NCBI GenBank assembly: GCA_027493445.1 | Contig: JAOSKU010000001.1 | Span: 732,501 to 796,500 of the forward strand | Direction of reading: 5' to 3' | Length of the DNA: 64,000 bases | Source of the DNA: Thermoleophilia bacterium | GTDB taxonomy: Bacteria; Actinomycetota; Thermoleophilia; RBG-16-64-13 | Shown here: positions 8,398-18,029 of the stretch, one piece after another | Layout of the letters: every line of letters begins with the position of its first letter | Position numbering within the stretch: position 1 is the first letter of the stretch | Translations under genes and position numbers: made by a program | The notes under the pieces: model-generated | Told to the model about the DNA's origin: nothing | The model's database searches: none | Seen by the model: only the letters and a program-made list of their open reading frames with translations

Positions 8398-9600
8398 TCA
8401 GCGGGCTTTGCGCTCGCGCCGAGCCCAGACCTCCAAAGGCAGACCCCATAGCTCGACGAAGCCCTTGGCCGACTCGTGGCTGAAACGGTCGCCGGACCCG
8501 TAGGTGGCGAGCTCCTCCACGTAGAGGGAGTTGGGAGAACGCCGGCCTCGGACCGTGCACGACCCCTTGTAGAAAAGCAGGCGGGCCTCGCCGGACACGC
8601 GGGTCTGGGTGTTGGCCACGAAGGCCCGCAGAGCGTCGGCCAGAGGGCTGAACCACTGGCCGTCGTAGATCATATCGGCCAGACGCTGTTCCACGCCCCG
8701 CTTGAAATGAAGCAGGTCGCGGGTGAGCACCAGGTCCTCGATCTCCTTGTGGGCCTTGACCAGGGCCAGCGCTCCCGGCGTTTCGTAGATCTCCCGGCTC
8801 TTGATCCCCACAAGACGGTTCTCGATCATGTCGATGCGCCCGAACCCGTGCCGGCCGCCCAAGGCGTCGATGGTGTCGATGAGCTCTACCGGAGCCATGC
8901 GCTCGCCGTTCAGGGTGCAAGGCACACCCGCTTCGAAGCCCACGGTGACCTCCTCACCCTGGTCCGGAGCCTTGGCGGCCTCGATCGTGACTGTAAAGGC
9001 CTCCTCGGGCGGGGCCTCCCAGGGGTCCTCCAGCTCGCCGCACTCGATCGTGCGCCCCCAGACATTCTCGTCGATGGAGAAGGGGTTCTTCTTCGTGAGG
9101 GGGATATCGATGCCCCGAGCGGCAACGTAGTCGAGGATCTCCGGCCGGGTCATGTTCCACTCGCGAGCCGGCCCCAGCACCCTGATCGCGGGGTCGAGGC
9201 AGCGGATGCTCACGTCGAAGCGCACCTGATCGTTACCCTTGGCCGTGCACCCGTGCGCGATCAGGCCGGCCCCGCGCTCCTGGGCCAGCTCGACCATCTT
9301 CTTGGAGATGAGCGGCCGGGAGAGGGCCGATACCAGCGGGTACTTCTCCTCGTACAGAGCATTCGCGGCCAGCGCCGGAAAGACGAAGTCGCGCACGAAC
9401 TCCTCCTTGGCGTCGATGACCACGCCGTCGACTGCTCCGGCGTCGAGGGCCCGCTGCCGGAGCATCTCGAGGTCCTTCGCCCGGCCCACGTCAACCAGAG
9501 CGGCGACCACCTCTACCCCGTAATTCTCTCTCAGATACGGAATGAGGGCCGAAGTGTCGAGCCCCCCGGAATACGCCAGGACGCAGGTCTCCTTGCCCAT
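8398..9600 (-). CDS. argG: Argininosuccinate synthase
   Basis: Joins citrulline and aspartate with ATP to form argininosuccinate. The 400-residue protein opens with the PP-loop nucleotide motif AYSGGLDTS at residues ~9-17, standard for this family. The interior matches the synthase core, including GLIAHGCTAKGNDQVRFD and PFSIDENVWGR. The ATG lies one base after the argR stop, so translation is likely coupled. It is the seventh cistron of the arg operon. Confidence 0.97.
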   Translation of the reverse strand: MGKETCVLAYSGGLDTSALIPYLRENYGVEVVAALVDVGRAKDLEMLRQRALDAGAVDGVVIDAKEEFVRDFVFPALAANALYEEKYPLVSALSRPLISKKMVELAQERGAGLIAHGCTAKGNDQVRFDVSIRCLDPAIRVLGPAREWNMTRPEILDYVAARGIDIPLTKKNPFSIDENVWGRTIECGELEDPWEAPPEEAFTVTIEAAKAPDQGEEVTVGFEAGVPCTLNGERMAPVELIDTIDALGGRHGFGRIDMIENRLVGIKSREIYETPGALALVKAHKEIEDLVLTRDLLHFKRGVEQRLADMIYDGQWFSPLADALRAFVANTQTRVSGEARLLFYKGSCTVRGRRSPNSLYVEELATYGSGDRFSHESAKGFVELWGLPLEVWARRERKAR

Positions 9601-9601
9601 A

Positions 9602-10084
9602 TCAGCCTCCCAGTTCGGTCAGGTACTCGGCCACCTTTTGGGCCGAGACGCGGTCGGCGGTGACGATGAGCACGGTGTCGTCTCCGGCCACCGTGCCCAG
9701 GATGAGCCCGTGCTGCAGCTCATCGATCACCCGGCCCATGCCGGGAGCGGTGCCCACCTCGGACTTCACGAGCACCAGGTGCTGCGCGGCCACCACCTCG
9801 GTGGCGAACTCGGCCAGCATGCGGGCGCAGGCCGCCTCGGGATCACGCCGGTCCTCGGCTTCGGAGTGAATGTAGCGAAAGCGCCCCGTCTCGTCGCGAC
9901 GCCTTTCCAGTCCGAGCTCCCGCACGTCTCGGCTGATGGTAGCCTGGGTCACCTCGCAGCCCAAGCCCTTCAAGGTCGTCACCAGCTCGCCCTGCGTGCC
10001 GATGCGACCCTGCCTGGTCAGATCCTTGATGAGCTGATGGCGGTGGCGTTTGCTGAGCAACTTCGGGCCTTCCTCACGACCCAC
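9602..10084 (-). CDS. argR: Arginine repressor
   Basis: Hexameric arginine-sensing transcription factor of 160 residues. The N-terminal winged-helix domain includes QATISRDVRELGL (SRD recognition-helix signature). The C-terminal oligomerisation and arginine-binding domain carries LGTVAGDDTVLIV. Its start overlaps the argF end by 11 bp. It sits inside the operon it should control, and a matching ARG box lies over the promoter at 15493-15508, so autoregulation is the natural reading. Placement between argF and argG follows the common actinobacterial order. Confidence 0.96.
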   Translation of the reverse strand: MGREEGPKLLSKRHRHQLIKDLTRQGRIGTQGELVTTLKGLGCEVTQATISRDVRELGLERRRDETGRFRYIHSEAEDRRDPEAACARMLAEFATEVVAAQHLVLVKSEVGTAPGMGRVIDELQHGLILGTVAGDDTVLIVTADRVSAQKVAEYLTELGG

Positions 10085-10988
10085 GAATCAGGTAGGCGAG
10101 CAGGGCCTTCTGCACGTGCAGCCGGTTCTCGGCCTGGTCGAAGACCACCGACCGGGGACCGTCCATGACCTCCGAGGTGATCTCCTCGCCGCGATGGGCG
10201 GGGAGACAGTGCATGACCACCGCCTCGGGGAGCGCCCGGGCCAGCAACGTCGCGTCGACCCGGTACGCCTGCAAAGCCCGCCGCTTGCTCTCGTCCGGAA
10301 CCTGCCCCATGCTGAACCACACGTCGGTGTAAAGGGCCGACGCGCCGGCCACCGCCAGCGCCGGGTCGCGCTCCACCCAGACACGTGTCCCGTGCTGCTT
10401 GGCCACCGACACGATCTCGTCCCAGAGGCGGGCGGGTACGTCGCAACCCTCGGGCACACTCAAACAAACCTGCACTCCCGTCATCGCCCCGGCGATCGCG
10501 AGAGAGACGGCCACGTTGTTGCCGTCGCCCAGATACGTGACCGTCCGACCCCGGACGTCGGGGAAGCGTTCCTCGAGGGTGAAGATGTCGGTCAGAGCCT
10601 GGCACGGGTGGCGATCGTCGGTGAGAGCGTTGATCACCGGCACGCCGGCGTTCGCGGCCAGATCATCGACGTCCGCCTGAGCAAAAGTGCGTATGACGAT
10701 GGCATCAACATACCGGGAGAGGACCCGAGCCGTGTCCTCGATGGACTCCGACTTACGCATCTGCAGCTCCTGCTCGCCCAGGAAGAGGGGCATACCCCCC
10801 AGCTGGTACACGCCCACGCTGAACGAGACCCGAGTGCGGGTGGACGGCTTGCTGAAGATCAAAGCCACGGTCTTGCCGTCGAGCACGTCGCCATGCGGTT
10901 GCCTCTTCAGGCGCGCCGCCTCGTCGAGGACGTAGCGGATCTCCCGGGCGTCAAGATCGGCCACCTTCCGGAAGTGCCTCACGTTCAT
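10074..10988 (-). CDS. argF: Ornithine carbamoyltransferase
   Basis: Makes citrulline from ornithine and carbamoyl phosphate. The 304-residue protein shows the carbamoyl-phosphate site STRTR near residue 50, HPCQ near 128, and the ornithine/cysteine motif HCLPAHRG near the C-terminus. The length is typical. The ATG overlaps the argD stop (ATGA). No feature suggests the catabolic (arginine deiminase) version; its neighbours are all biosynthetic. Confidence 0.97.
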   Translation of the reverse strand: MNVRHFRKVADLDAREIRYVLDEAARLKRQPHGDVLDGKTVALIFSKPSTRTRVSFSVGVYQLGGMPLFLGEQELQMRKSESIEDTARVLSRYVDAIVIRTFAQADVDDLAANAGVPVINALTDDRHPCQALTDIFTLEERFPDVRGRTVTYLGDGNNVAVSLAIAGAMTGVQVCLSVPEGCDVPARLWDEIVSVAKQHGTRVWVERDPALAVAGASALYTDVWFSMGQVPDESKRRALQAYRVDATLLARALPEAVVMHCLPAHRGEEITSEVMDGPRSVVFDQAENRLHVQKALLAYLIRGS

Positions 10989-12212
10989 GCCCCCACTCCT
11001 TGCTGAAGAGCCGGGCGGACGGCAGCCAGGTGCTCCACAAGGAACCGGCCCACTCGGTCGATCTCCTCGCTGGTGACCATCAACGGTGGCAGGAAACGAA
11101 GGGTGACCTCCGACGTGGCGTTCATGAGAATGCCCGCCTCCAAGGCGGCCAGAGCGGTTTCCTTGGCGTTGACGCCCGCCAGGTCCACGGCCGCCATCAG
11201 ACCCAACCGGCGCACCTCGGTGGCCGTACCGGCCCGCACAAGACGGCGGAGCCAGGTCTCCAGACGGGCACCCAGCAACTCGACTCGCTCGAAGAGGCCG
11301 GGCTCCTCCAGCAGGTCAAGCACCGCGTTCGCAGCGGCGGCCACCACCGGGCCCGCCCCGAAGGTCGAACCGTGATCGCCGGGCCCTAGCACCCCCTCCG
11401 CGCGTCCGCCGATCACGGCGGCCCCCATGGGGAGCCCTCCGGCCAGGGTCTTGGCTATCGTGACCACATCGGGCAGGAGCCCGTAGCGCTCGTAGGCGAA
11501 GGCCGCTCCACAGCGGCCCAGGCCGGTCTGCACCTCGTCCATGATCAGCAGGGCATCGGCTTGGGCACAGAGCCGGGCCGCCTCGCCCAAGAACTCGGCC
11601 GAAAGCACGTGCACGCCCGATTCGCCCAGGACCGGCTCGGCGAGGAAGGCCGCCACCGGCCTGGTCTGAAATATCACGCGCAACGCCTTCAGATCGCCGG
11701 CGGGTACGTGCGCGAAGCCCTCGAGTGTGGGAGCGAACGGAGCCTGCTTCTCCGGCTGCCCGCTAGCCGACAGCGTGGCCATGGTCCGTCCGTGGAAGGA
11801 CCGCTCCAAGGTGACGATCACTTCTTGGCCCAGGGCACGGGCCCGTTTGCGGGCAATCTTGATGGCGACCTCATTCGCCTCGGCGCCACTGTTAGCGAAG
11901 AAGACCCGCCCGCCGTTCGCCAGTCGCGAGAGCCGGCCCGCCAACCGGGCCTGAGGCTCGGTGTAGAACAGGTTGGAGCAGTGGATCAAGCGCCCCCACC
12001 TGATCGCGCACCGCCTCCACCACGAGTGGATGGCAGTGCCCGAAGTTGCTCACCGAGAGCCCGGTGACGAAGTCCAGGTAGCGCACACCGTCGCGACCGA
12101 TGAGCTCACTCCCCTCCCCGGCCACGATCTCCAAAGGCTGCCGAGCGTAGGTCGGCAGGACGTAGGCGGTATCGAGCTCGCTCACCTGGGGCGAGACCCG
12201 CGGTCCAGCCAT
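10985..12212 (-). CDS. argD: Acetylornithine aminotransferase, interrupted by one frame change
   Basis: PLP enzyme converting N-acetylglutamate semialdehyde to N-acetylornithine. The N-terminal third (from ATG 12212, overlapping the argB stop as TGATG) reads MAGPRVSPQVSELDTAYVLPTY and ends its good frame at RDQVG. The remainder continues one frame over as LIHCSNLFYTEPQARLAG through to the stop at 10985. The switch lies at a C5 run on the plus strand (11993-11997). Removing one base gives DQVGRLIHCSN, which matches the family. The PLP-lysine region reads TIAKTLAGGLPMGAA. Both halves are otherwise intact and the rest of the pathway is complete, so a homopolymer miscall is more likely than a real loss. 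Confidence 0.85.
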
Positions 12213-13111
12213 CACTCTCCCCCTTCCCCGCCGGCGGGGCGGATGCGCGTGCCCACCCCGGAATCGTCGGTCAGGATCTCGAGCAGCACCGAGTGCGCTA
12301 CCCGGCCGTCGATGACGTGGGCCGCCCTCACCCCGGCCTCGAGGGCGGCCAGCACCGCCTCGAGCTTGGGGATCATTCCCTGGGAGACACGGCCGTTCTC
12401 CATGAGATCGCGCACCGTATCGGCGGTGCAGTCGCTGATCAAGCTGTTCTCATCTTCTAAGTCGGCGTAGAGTCCGGGAACGTCGGTGAGGAAGATGACT
12501 TTCTCCGCCTGGAGAGCCCCGGCCAGGGCGCCGGCGACTGTGTCGGCGTTGATGTTGTAGCTCTCGCCGGCCTCCCCCACGCCTACCGAGGCCACCACGG
12601 GCACGTAGTCAGCCTCGAGGAGCGAGAGCAGGTGGGTGTTGACCCTGTGCACCTCGCCCACCTGGCCCAGGTCGACCTGGTTTCCGTCGGCTCCCAGACG
12701 CACCAGCTTCCGCGCGGTCAGCAGGGAGCCATCGTCTCCGCAGAGCCCGACGGCCCGAGCGCCCTTGTGGTTGATCAGGCTGACGATCTCCTTGTTTACC
12801 TTGCCCACGAGCACCATCTTGGCCACCTCCATGGCCCGCTCGTCGGTCACCCGCAGTCCGTCGACGAAGTGTACGGGGAGGCCGAGCCGCTTCATGTACC
12901 CGGAGATCTCGGCTCCGCCCCCGTGGACGATGATCGGCTTCATGCCCACGAAGCGCAGCAAGGCGATGTCGGTGGCGAACTCCTCCTTCAGATCGGCCGA
13001 GCTCATGGCCGCGCCGCCATACTTGATCACCACTGTCTTCCCGCTGAACATGCGAATGTAGGGAAGGGCCTCGAGGAGAGTCTCCACCCGCTTGCGATAG
13101 ACTTCGCGCAC
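12212..13111 (-). CDS. argB: Acetylglutamate kinase
   Basis: Phosphorylates N-acetylglutamate. The 299-residue amino-acid-kinase fold protein shows VVIKYGGAAM at residues ~26-35, IIVHGGGAEIS near 60-70, and the nucleotide-side motif ITD-type variant VIFLTDVPGLY. The GTG start at 13111 has AGGAGGG eight bases upstream. The N-terminal helix (RVETLLEALPYI) resembles that of hexameric, arginine-inhibited kinases, so feedback inhibition is plausible but not proven from sequence. Confidence 0.96.
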   Translation of the reverse strand: MREVYRKRVETLLEALPYIRMFSGKTVVIKYGGAAMSSADLKEEFATDIALLRFVGMKPIIVHGGGAEISGYMKRLGLPVHFVDGLRVTDERAMEVAKMVLVGKVNKEIVSLINHKGARAVGLCGDDGSLLTARKLVRLGADGNQVDLGQVGEVHRVNTHLLSLLEADYVPVVASVGVGEAGESYNINADTVAGALAGALQAEKVIFLTDVPGLYADLEDENSLISDCTADTVRDLMENGRVSQGMIPKLEAVLAALEAGVRAAHVIDGRVAHSVLLEILTDDSGVGTRIRPAGGEGGE

Positions 13112-13121
13112 AGTCGCCCTC

Positions 13122-14426
13122 CTACGTGTGATACTCGGCGTTGATGGTCACGTACTCGTGGCCCAGATCCGAGAAGTAGATCTCGGAGATGGCCACGCCG
13201 CTTTGCAGGTCGAGCACGATGTCGACCTCGCTGCTGCGCATCACTTCGTGAAGGCGTTCGCGCTCCTCCCGACTCAGGTCCACCGCCCCGGCGTTCCGCA
13301 CGAGCCTCACGTCTCCGATGTCCAGCGAGACCGCCGGGAATGTGCGCTGGGGGAGCGCGGCACCCGCAGAGCTCAGAATGCGCCCCCAGTTGGGGTCGCC
13401 CCCGTACATGGCCGTCTTGACCAAGGTGGAGTCCGCTACCGCCCGGGCGACCACGCGGGCGTCCTCGTCGGAGCGTGCTCCCCTGACCAGCAGGTGCACC
13501 ACCTTGGTGGCTCCTTCGCCATCGGCCACCATCATCAGCGCAAGCCGCAGAAGAAGCGCTCTAAGCGCCTCCCCCAGCTGATTCACCCCGGTGGACGAAA
13601 GCCGGACGTTGGAGGCTCCGTTGGCCATGAAGAAGACGCAGTCATTGGTGCTCATCTGCCCATCGACCGAGATGCGGTTGAAGGTGCGGCCCACTTCGCG
13701 CATGAGCAGGCTCTTGGCCACGCTGGGGGCGAGAGCCGCGTCGGTGGTCGCCAGGCAGAGCATGGTGGCCATGCCCGGCGAGATCATGCCCGCTCCCTTG
13801 GCGCACGCACCCAGACGGACCACCCCGTCGACGGTGGTCACGTCGAAGGCGCACGCCTTGGCGAAGCGGTCGGTCGTGACGATGCACTCCGCGAAATCCT
13901 GCCCCCCGTGGGGCGACAAGGCCGCCGCCGCCTCCCGAATGCCCCGGGCTACTACGGCGCCCTTGAGCGGCACGCCGATGATGCCGGTGGAGGCCACCGC
14001 CACCTTGTTCGCGGGAAGACCGAGAGACTGGGCGGTCGTGTTCTGCATGATGCGGGCCGTGGCCAAGCCGGCCTCGCCTGTGCAGGCGTTGGCGTTGCCG
14101 CTGTTCATCACAACTGCGGTCAGACCGGCCATGGAAGTCTCCTTGCGGGTGACGACCACCGGCGCCGCCGCGAAGGAATTCGTGGTGAACACCGCGGCTC
14201 CCACGGCGTCGGCCCGGTGTTGCGGTGAGACCGCCACCACGCCCAGGTCCTTGCGGCCGCTCTCCTTGATACGGGCCGCCACCCCGGCGGCCAGGAACCC
14301 CCGTGCGTAGGTCACTCCGGGCGAGACGCCCTCAGACTCGGAAAGAGTCACCCCCTCGGGCAATGAGAGGAAGCGCGACGATCCCGGATCGACTACCACA
14401 GGATGCTCAGGCCCGGCGCCGCTCAT
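13122..14426 (-). CDS. argJ: Bifunctional ornithine acetyltransferase / N-acetylglutamate synthase
   Basis: Recycles the acetyl group from N-acetylornithine to glutamate. The 434-residue precursor is cleaved by itself at the conserved Ala-Thr within KGAGMISPGMATMLC, where the Thr becomes the nucleophile. The proposed oxyanion region STGIIG is present. The C-terminus GHEYVTINAEYHT is family-typical. Its start overlaps the argC stop (ATGA). No separate argA and no argE lie in the window, consistent with the cyclic acetyl pathway. Confidence 0.96.
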   Translation of the reverse strand: MSGAGPEHPVVVDPGSSRFLSLPEGVTLSESEGVSPGVTYARGFLAAGVAARIKESGRKDLGVVAVSPQHRADAVGAAVFTTNSFAAAPVVVTRKETSMAGLTAVVMNSGNANACTGEAGLATARIMQNTTAQSLGLPANKVAVASTGIIGVPLKGAVVARGIREAAAALSPHGGQDFAECIVTTDRFAKACAFDVTTVDGVVRLGACAKGAGMISPGMATMLCLATTDAALAPSVAKSLLMREVGRTFNRISVDGQMSTNDCVFFMANGASNVRLSSTGVNQLGEALRALLLRLALMMVADGEGATKVVHLLVRGARSDEDARVVARAVADSTLVKTAMYGGDPNWGRILSSAGAALPQRTFPAVSLDIGDVRLVRNAGAVDLSREERERLHEVMRSSEVDIVLDLQSGVAISEIYFSDLGHEYVTINAEYHT

Positions 14427-15454
14427 ACCCGTCTCCCCAAGCCAAGCGTCTCCTCGAAGCCCGCCATGATGTTCATGTTCTGCACGGCCTGCCCGGAGGC
14501 GCCCTTTACCAGGTTGTCGATGACCGAGACGACCTTGACCAGGCCGGATGCCGAGTCCCCTCTCAAGGCCAGGCGACAGCTGTTGGTCTGCTGCACCTCA
14601 CGCAGGCTGGGGGTGGCCGGCCTCACCTCGACGAACGGCTCGCCGGCGTAGAACTCGGTGTAGAGCTGGTAGAGCTCCTCGTTGTCGAAGCTCATCTCCG
14701 GACCACCTTCCGCCCCGCCTCGGCAGTAGACCGTGGAGAGGATGCCACGATGTACCGGCAGCAGGTGAGGGGTGAAAGAGAGGGGCACGGGCGAGCCGGC
14801 CGCCAGGGCAAGCTCCTGGACCATCTCGGGCGTGTGCCGGTGGCCCACTTCGCTGTAGGTCTTAAAGTTATCGTGCACATGGGAGAAGTGGGTCGTGTCG
14901 CTGGGGGCACGTCCCGCCCCGGACACTCCCGATTTCGCGTCGACCACGACCAGCTCCAGGCAGAAACGCTCGGCCAGAGGAGCCAAGGCCAGCAGCGCGC
15001 CCGTAGGGAAGCACCCGGGGTTCGCCACCAGTCGGGCGCGGGTGATCTCGTCCCGGTATAGCTCGGGCAGGCCGTAGACAGCCTCGCCGATCAGGTCGGG
15101 GCGCGGATGCTCGAAGCCATACCATTCCGGATAGAGCGTGGCGTCCTTCAGCCGGAAGTCGGCGCTGAGATCGATGACCCGGTGCCCACCGTCGACCAGC
15201 TCGGCAACCACCGGGTGTGCCTTGGCATGTGGGTAGCAGACGAACACGTACTCGGAATCGGCCATCCGAGCGGGCTCGTAGGCCACGTAGCGAGCACCGA
15301 CACGCAGGTGCGGGAAGACATCCGCCACGCGTCGTCCCGTGAAAGAGCTCGAGGTGAGAGCATCCAGCTCCACTCCCGCATGTCCGGCCAGCAGGTCGGT
15401 CAATACCGCACCTGTGAACCCCGTCGCTCCCACCACGCTCACCTTGACCACCAC
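14423..15454 (-). CDS. argC: N-acetyl-gamma-glutamyl-phosphate reductase
   Basis: NADPH-dependent reduction giving N-acetylglutamate semialdehyde. The 343-residue protein opens with the dinucleotide-binding VVGATGFTGAVL and has the catalytic cysteine in ANPGCFPTGALL. It is the first cistron of the operon. Translation begins at GTG 15454 or the adjacent GTG 15451, downstream of AGGTGAG. The promoter and ARG box lie about 40 bp upstream. Confidence 0.96.
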   Translation of the reverse strand: MVVKVSVVGATGFTGAVLTDLLAGHAGVELDALTSSSFTGRRVADVFPHLRVGARYVAYEPARMADSEYVFVCYPHAKAHPVVAELVDGGHRVIDLSADFRLKDATLYPEWYGFEHPRPDLIGEAVYGLPELYRDEITRARLVANPGCFPTGALLALAPLAERFCLELVVVDAKSGVSGAGRAPSDTTHFSHVHDNFKTYSEVGHRHTPEMVQELALAAGSPVPLSFTPHLLPVHRGILSTVYCRGGAEGGPEMSFDNEELYQLYTEFYAGEPFVEVRPATPSLREVQQTNSCRLALRGDSASGLVKVVSVIDNLVKGASGQAVQNMNIMAGFEETLGLGRRV

Positions 15455-15492
15455 TCACCTCGATTCCGCGCCGTGCCGCCCACCGGCACGTA

Positions 15493-15527
15493 ATGCATAA
15501 TTATACATGCTGGTGCAAGAAGAGCAA
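15493..15527 (-). promoter_or_regulatory. arg operon promoter overlapped by an ARG box
   Basis: On the minus strand TTGCTC (15527-15522) and a perfect TATAAT (15505-15500) are separated by 16 bp, placing the start of transcription about 40 bp before argC. The palindromic 16-mer at 15493-15508 (ATGCATAATTATACAT on the plus strand) covers the -10. It closely matches the ArgR operator form of an 18-bp AT-rich palindrome with TGAAT-like arms. ArgR-arginine bound here would block polymerase. Only one such box is visible. Confidence 0.8.
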
Positions 15528-15595
15528 GCGCGGCAGACTCGGCCGCCGCGAATTACGGTGGGCGGGGGCGGCCGCCTCGATGACGAACCCCGGGT

Positions 15596-18013
15596 TCAGC
15601 CGCGGAGCCGGGCGCCGATGGTCTCCTCGATGTCCAGCAGAAGGGTGGCCCGCACTTGGTTGACCTCCTCATCGCTGAGGGTGCGCTCCTCGGAGCGGAA
15701 GGTCAACCTGAGAGCCAGGCTCTTCTTCCCCGCCGGCACCTGGGGGCCCTCATAGATGTCGAAGAGCCGCACTCGGCGCAGCAAGGGACCGGCGGCGGCC
15801 CGAACTGCTTGGACCACACGCTGGGCCAGGAGATCGCGATCCACCACGAGGGCCAGGTCCTGCTCCACCGCCGGGTAGGTGATTAGATCCTCGAAGAGGC
15901 TCACCCCTCTGGCCCCTCGAACGAGGGCGTCGGCGTCGAGCTCTGCCGCATGGGCCCCCGCGGGCAGGTCGAAGGCCTGCAACACCAACGGGTGCACCTC
16001 GCCCAGCCAGCCTACGTCCTCGCCGGCAAGCCGAAGGAGGGCGCTCTTGCCCGGATGGAGAAAGGGCTCAGCGGCGGGCTGGTACTCGCCCTCGACACCC
16101 AGTGCCGCCAACACCCTCTCCAGGAACCCCTTGATGAGGTAGAAGTCGGTGGGGATCGCCGCCGAGACCCACGTGTCGGGCTCCCAGGGACCGAGAAGCA
16201 GCAGGCCCAGGGCGCGCCGTTCCCGGGGAAGGAGCTCGCCCTCGGGGTGGAAGGTCGCGCCCAGCTCGAAGATGTGGACACGCTCCTCGCGCACGGCCAG
16301 ATTGCGGGCGGCCGTAGCCAGCAGGCCGGGCAGCAGCGTCGTGCGCATGACCGACTGGTCGGCGCTCAGGGGATTGGCCAAGATTACAGGTTGCCGAGCG
16401 GCCGCATCCTCAGGAAGGCGCAGACGCACGAGCCACTCCGGGTCGATGAAGGAGTAGCTGACCACCTCGTTCAAGCCGGCGCCCTGCAGAGTGTCGGTCA
16501 TTAGCCGCCGCAGGCGCTGATCGGGAGTCAGGCCGCCCCGGCCCTCGGGTCGCATGGGCTGCGTCGAGGGGAGATTCCCCAGCCCGTGGATGCGCGCTAC
16601 CTCTTCGATCAGGTCGATCTCGCGCTCCAAGTCCCGGCGAAAAGTGGGTACCGTCACCAGGAGCAGGCCATCGCTTTCGACCACCGCGCACCCAAGGCTG
16701 GTGAGGATGGCCCGCATCTCGGCCTGATCGATCGCCTTGCCCAGGATGGCCTCCACCCGAGCCGGACGCAGGGGGAGGTCCCACGGATATGCCGGTTCCG
16801 CCAGCACGTCTACGGTCCCACTCGACACCGTGCCCCCGCAGATGTCGGTCAACATCATGGAGGCCATTTCGAGAGCGGGGAGCACGAGGTTGCGGTCCAG
16901 ACCCTTCTCGAAACGGGTGGACGATTCGCTCCGCAACCCCAAAGCCGACGAGGTCTTCATGATCGAGGGGCCGTGGAAGTTGGCTGCCTCGAGCAACAGA
17001 TCGGTGGTGTCCTCGGTGACCTCGCTGTCCAGACTGCCCATGATGCCGGCGATGACCGAGGGTTGCTCGGCGTCGGCGATGACCAGCATGTCGGAGGTGA
17101 GGGTGCGGCTCACCCCGTCGAGGGTGACGATGGGCTCCCCTGGCTTCGCCCGGCGCACGATGATGCGGGCTCCCCGCACGCGGGCCAGGTCGAAGGCATG
17201 AAGCGGCTGCCCCAAGGCCCACATGACATAGTTGGTGACGTCGACCACGTTGTTGACCGGACGCATACCGGCGCGGGTGATGCGGGCTTTGAGCCACGCG
17301 GGGGACTGGGCGATCGTGACCCCGCGGATGACGCGGGCGGCGTAGCGCGGGCAGAGGTCGGGGGCCCACACCTCGACGGCGACGTCCTCCTCGGCCCGGC
17401 GAGCGCTGGTAGCGTAGGAGAAGCTCTCTTCTTCGGGGAAGGATCGATCGGTGATGGCCGCGATCTCGCGGGCCAGACCGCGCACCGAGAGGCAATCCGG
17501 ACGATTGGGCGTGACCTCCACCTCGAGGACCGAATCGGTGAGAGGCAAATACTGAGCCAGAGGCGCACCGGCGCTCCAATCGTCAGGTAGGACCATGATG
17601 CCCGCGCTCTTGGCCTCGAAACCCAGCTCCGCCTCGGAGAGGATCATGCCCGCCGAAGCCACGCCGCGCAGCTTGGCTTTCCCGATCTTCATGCCGCTGG
17701 GTAGCACGGCGCCGGGCAGGCTCACGGCCACGGTCTGCCCGGCGGCCACGTTGGGAGCACCGCACACGATGGTGCGAGGCTCGGCCTCTCCCACATCGAC
17801 CGAGCACACCGAGAGCTTGTCGGCGTCGGGATGACGGTCACAGGCGACTACCTTGCCCACCACGAAGAACTGCAGAATAGACGGATCGTCGGACACACCG
17901 ACCACGGCGACTCGCTCCACCTCGGTGCCCGTGAGGGCCAGGTGTGTGGCGAGCTCGTGGGCGGGCAGATCGATAGGCACGTACTCGCGTAACCAAGACA
18001 GAGGAGCCTTCAT
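15596..18013 (-). CDS. pheT: Phenylalanyl-tRNA synthetase beta subunit
   Basis: Large subunit of the alpha2-beta2 enzyme; 805 residues. It starts at the conserved MKAPLSWLREYVPI (ATG 18013). An EMAP-II-like tRNA-binding domain (VVGKVVACDRHPDADKLSVC) is followed by the B3/B4 editing region, the B5 domain, and a C-terminal FDX-ACB anticodon-binding domain beginning at YPAVEQDLALVVD. The 40 codons upstream in frame are shadow sequence inside pheS and are excluded. The gene follows pheS by 16 bp. Confidence 0.96.
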   Translation of the reverse strand: MKAPLSWLREYVPIDLPAHELATHLALTGTEVERVAVVGVSDDPSILQFFVVGKVVACDRHPDADKLSVCSVDVGEAEPRTIVCGAPNVAAGQTVAVSLPGAVLPSGMKIGKAKLRGVASAGMILSEAELGFEAKSAGIMVLPDDWSAGAPLAQYLPLTDSVLEVEVTPNRPDCLSVRGLAREIAAITDRSFPEEESFSYATSARRAEEDVAVEVWAPDLCPRYAARVIRGVTIAQSPAWLKARITRAGMRPVNNVVDVTNYVMWALGQPLHAFDLARVRGARIIVRRAKPGEPIVTLDGVSRTLTSDMLVIADAEQPSVIAGIMGSLDSEVTEDTTDLLLEAANFHGPSIMKTSSALGLRSESSTRFEKGLDRNLVLPALEMASMMLTDICGGTVSSGTVDVLAEPAYPWDLPLRPARVEAILGKAIDQAEMRAILTSLGCAVVESDGLLLVTVPTFRRDLEREIDLIEEVARIHGLGNLPSTQPMRPEGRGGLTPDQRLRRLMTDTLQGAGLNEVVSYSFIDPEWLVRLRLPEDAAARQPVILANPLSADQSVMRTTLLPGLLATAARNLAVREERVHIFELGATFHPEGELLPRERRALGLLLLGPWEPDTWVSAAIPTDFYLIKGFLERVLAALGVEGEYQPAAEPFLHPGKSALLRLAGEDVGWLGEVHPLVLQAFDLPAGAHAAELDADALVRGARGVSLFEDLITYPAVEQDLALVVDRDLLAQRVVQAVRAAAGPLLRRVRLFDIYEGPQVPAGKKSLALRLTFRSEERTLSDEEVNQVRATLLLDIEETIGARLRG

Positions 18014-18029
18014 CGTAGCATCATCCTCG

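Noticed and set aside
10985-12212. Programmed frameshifting in argD
   Set aside because: There is no slippery heptamer with a downstream pseudoknot that I can see, and the same kind of break occurs at several unrelated G/C runs in the window.
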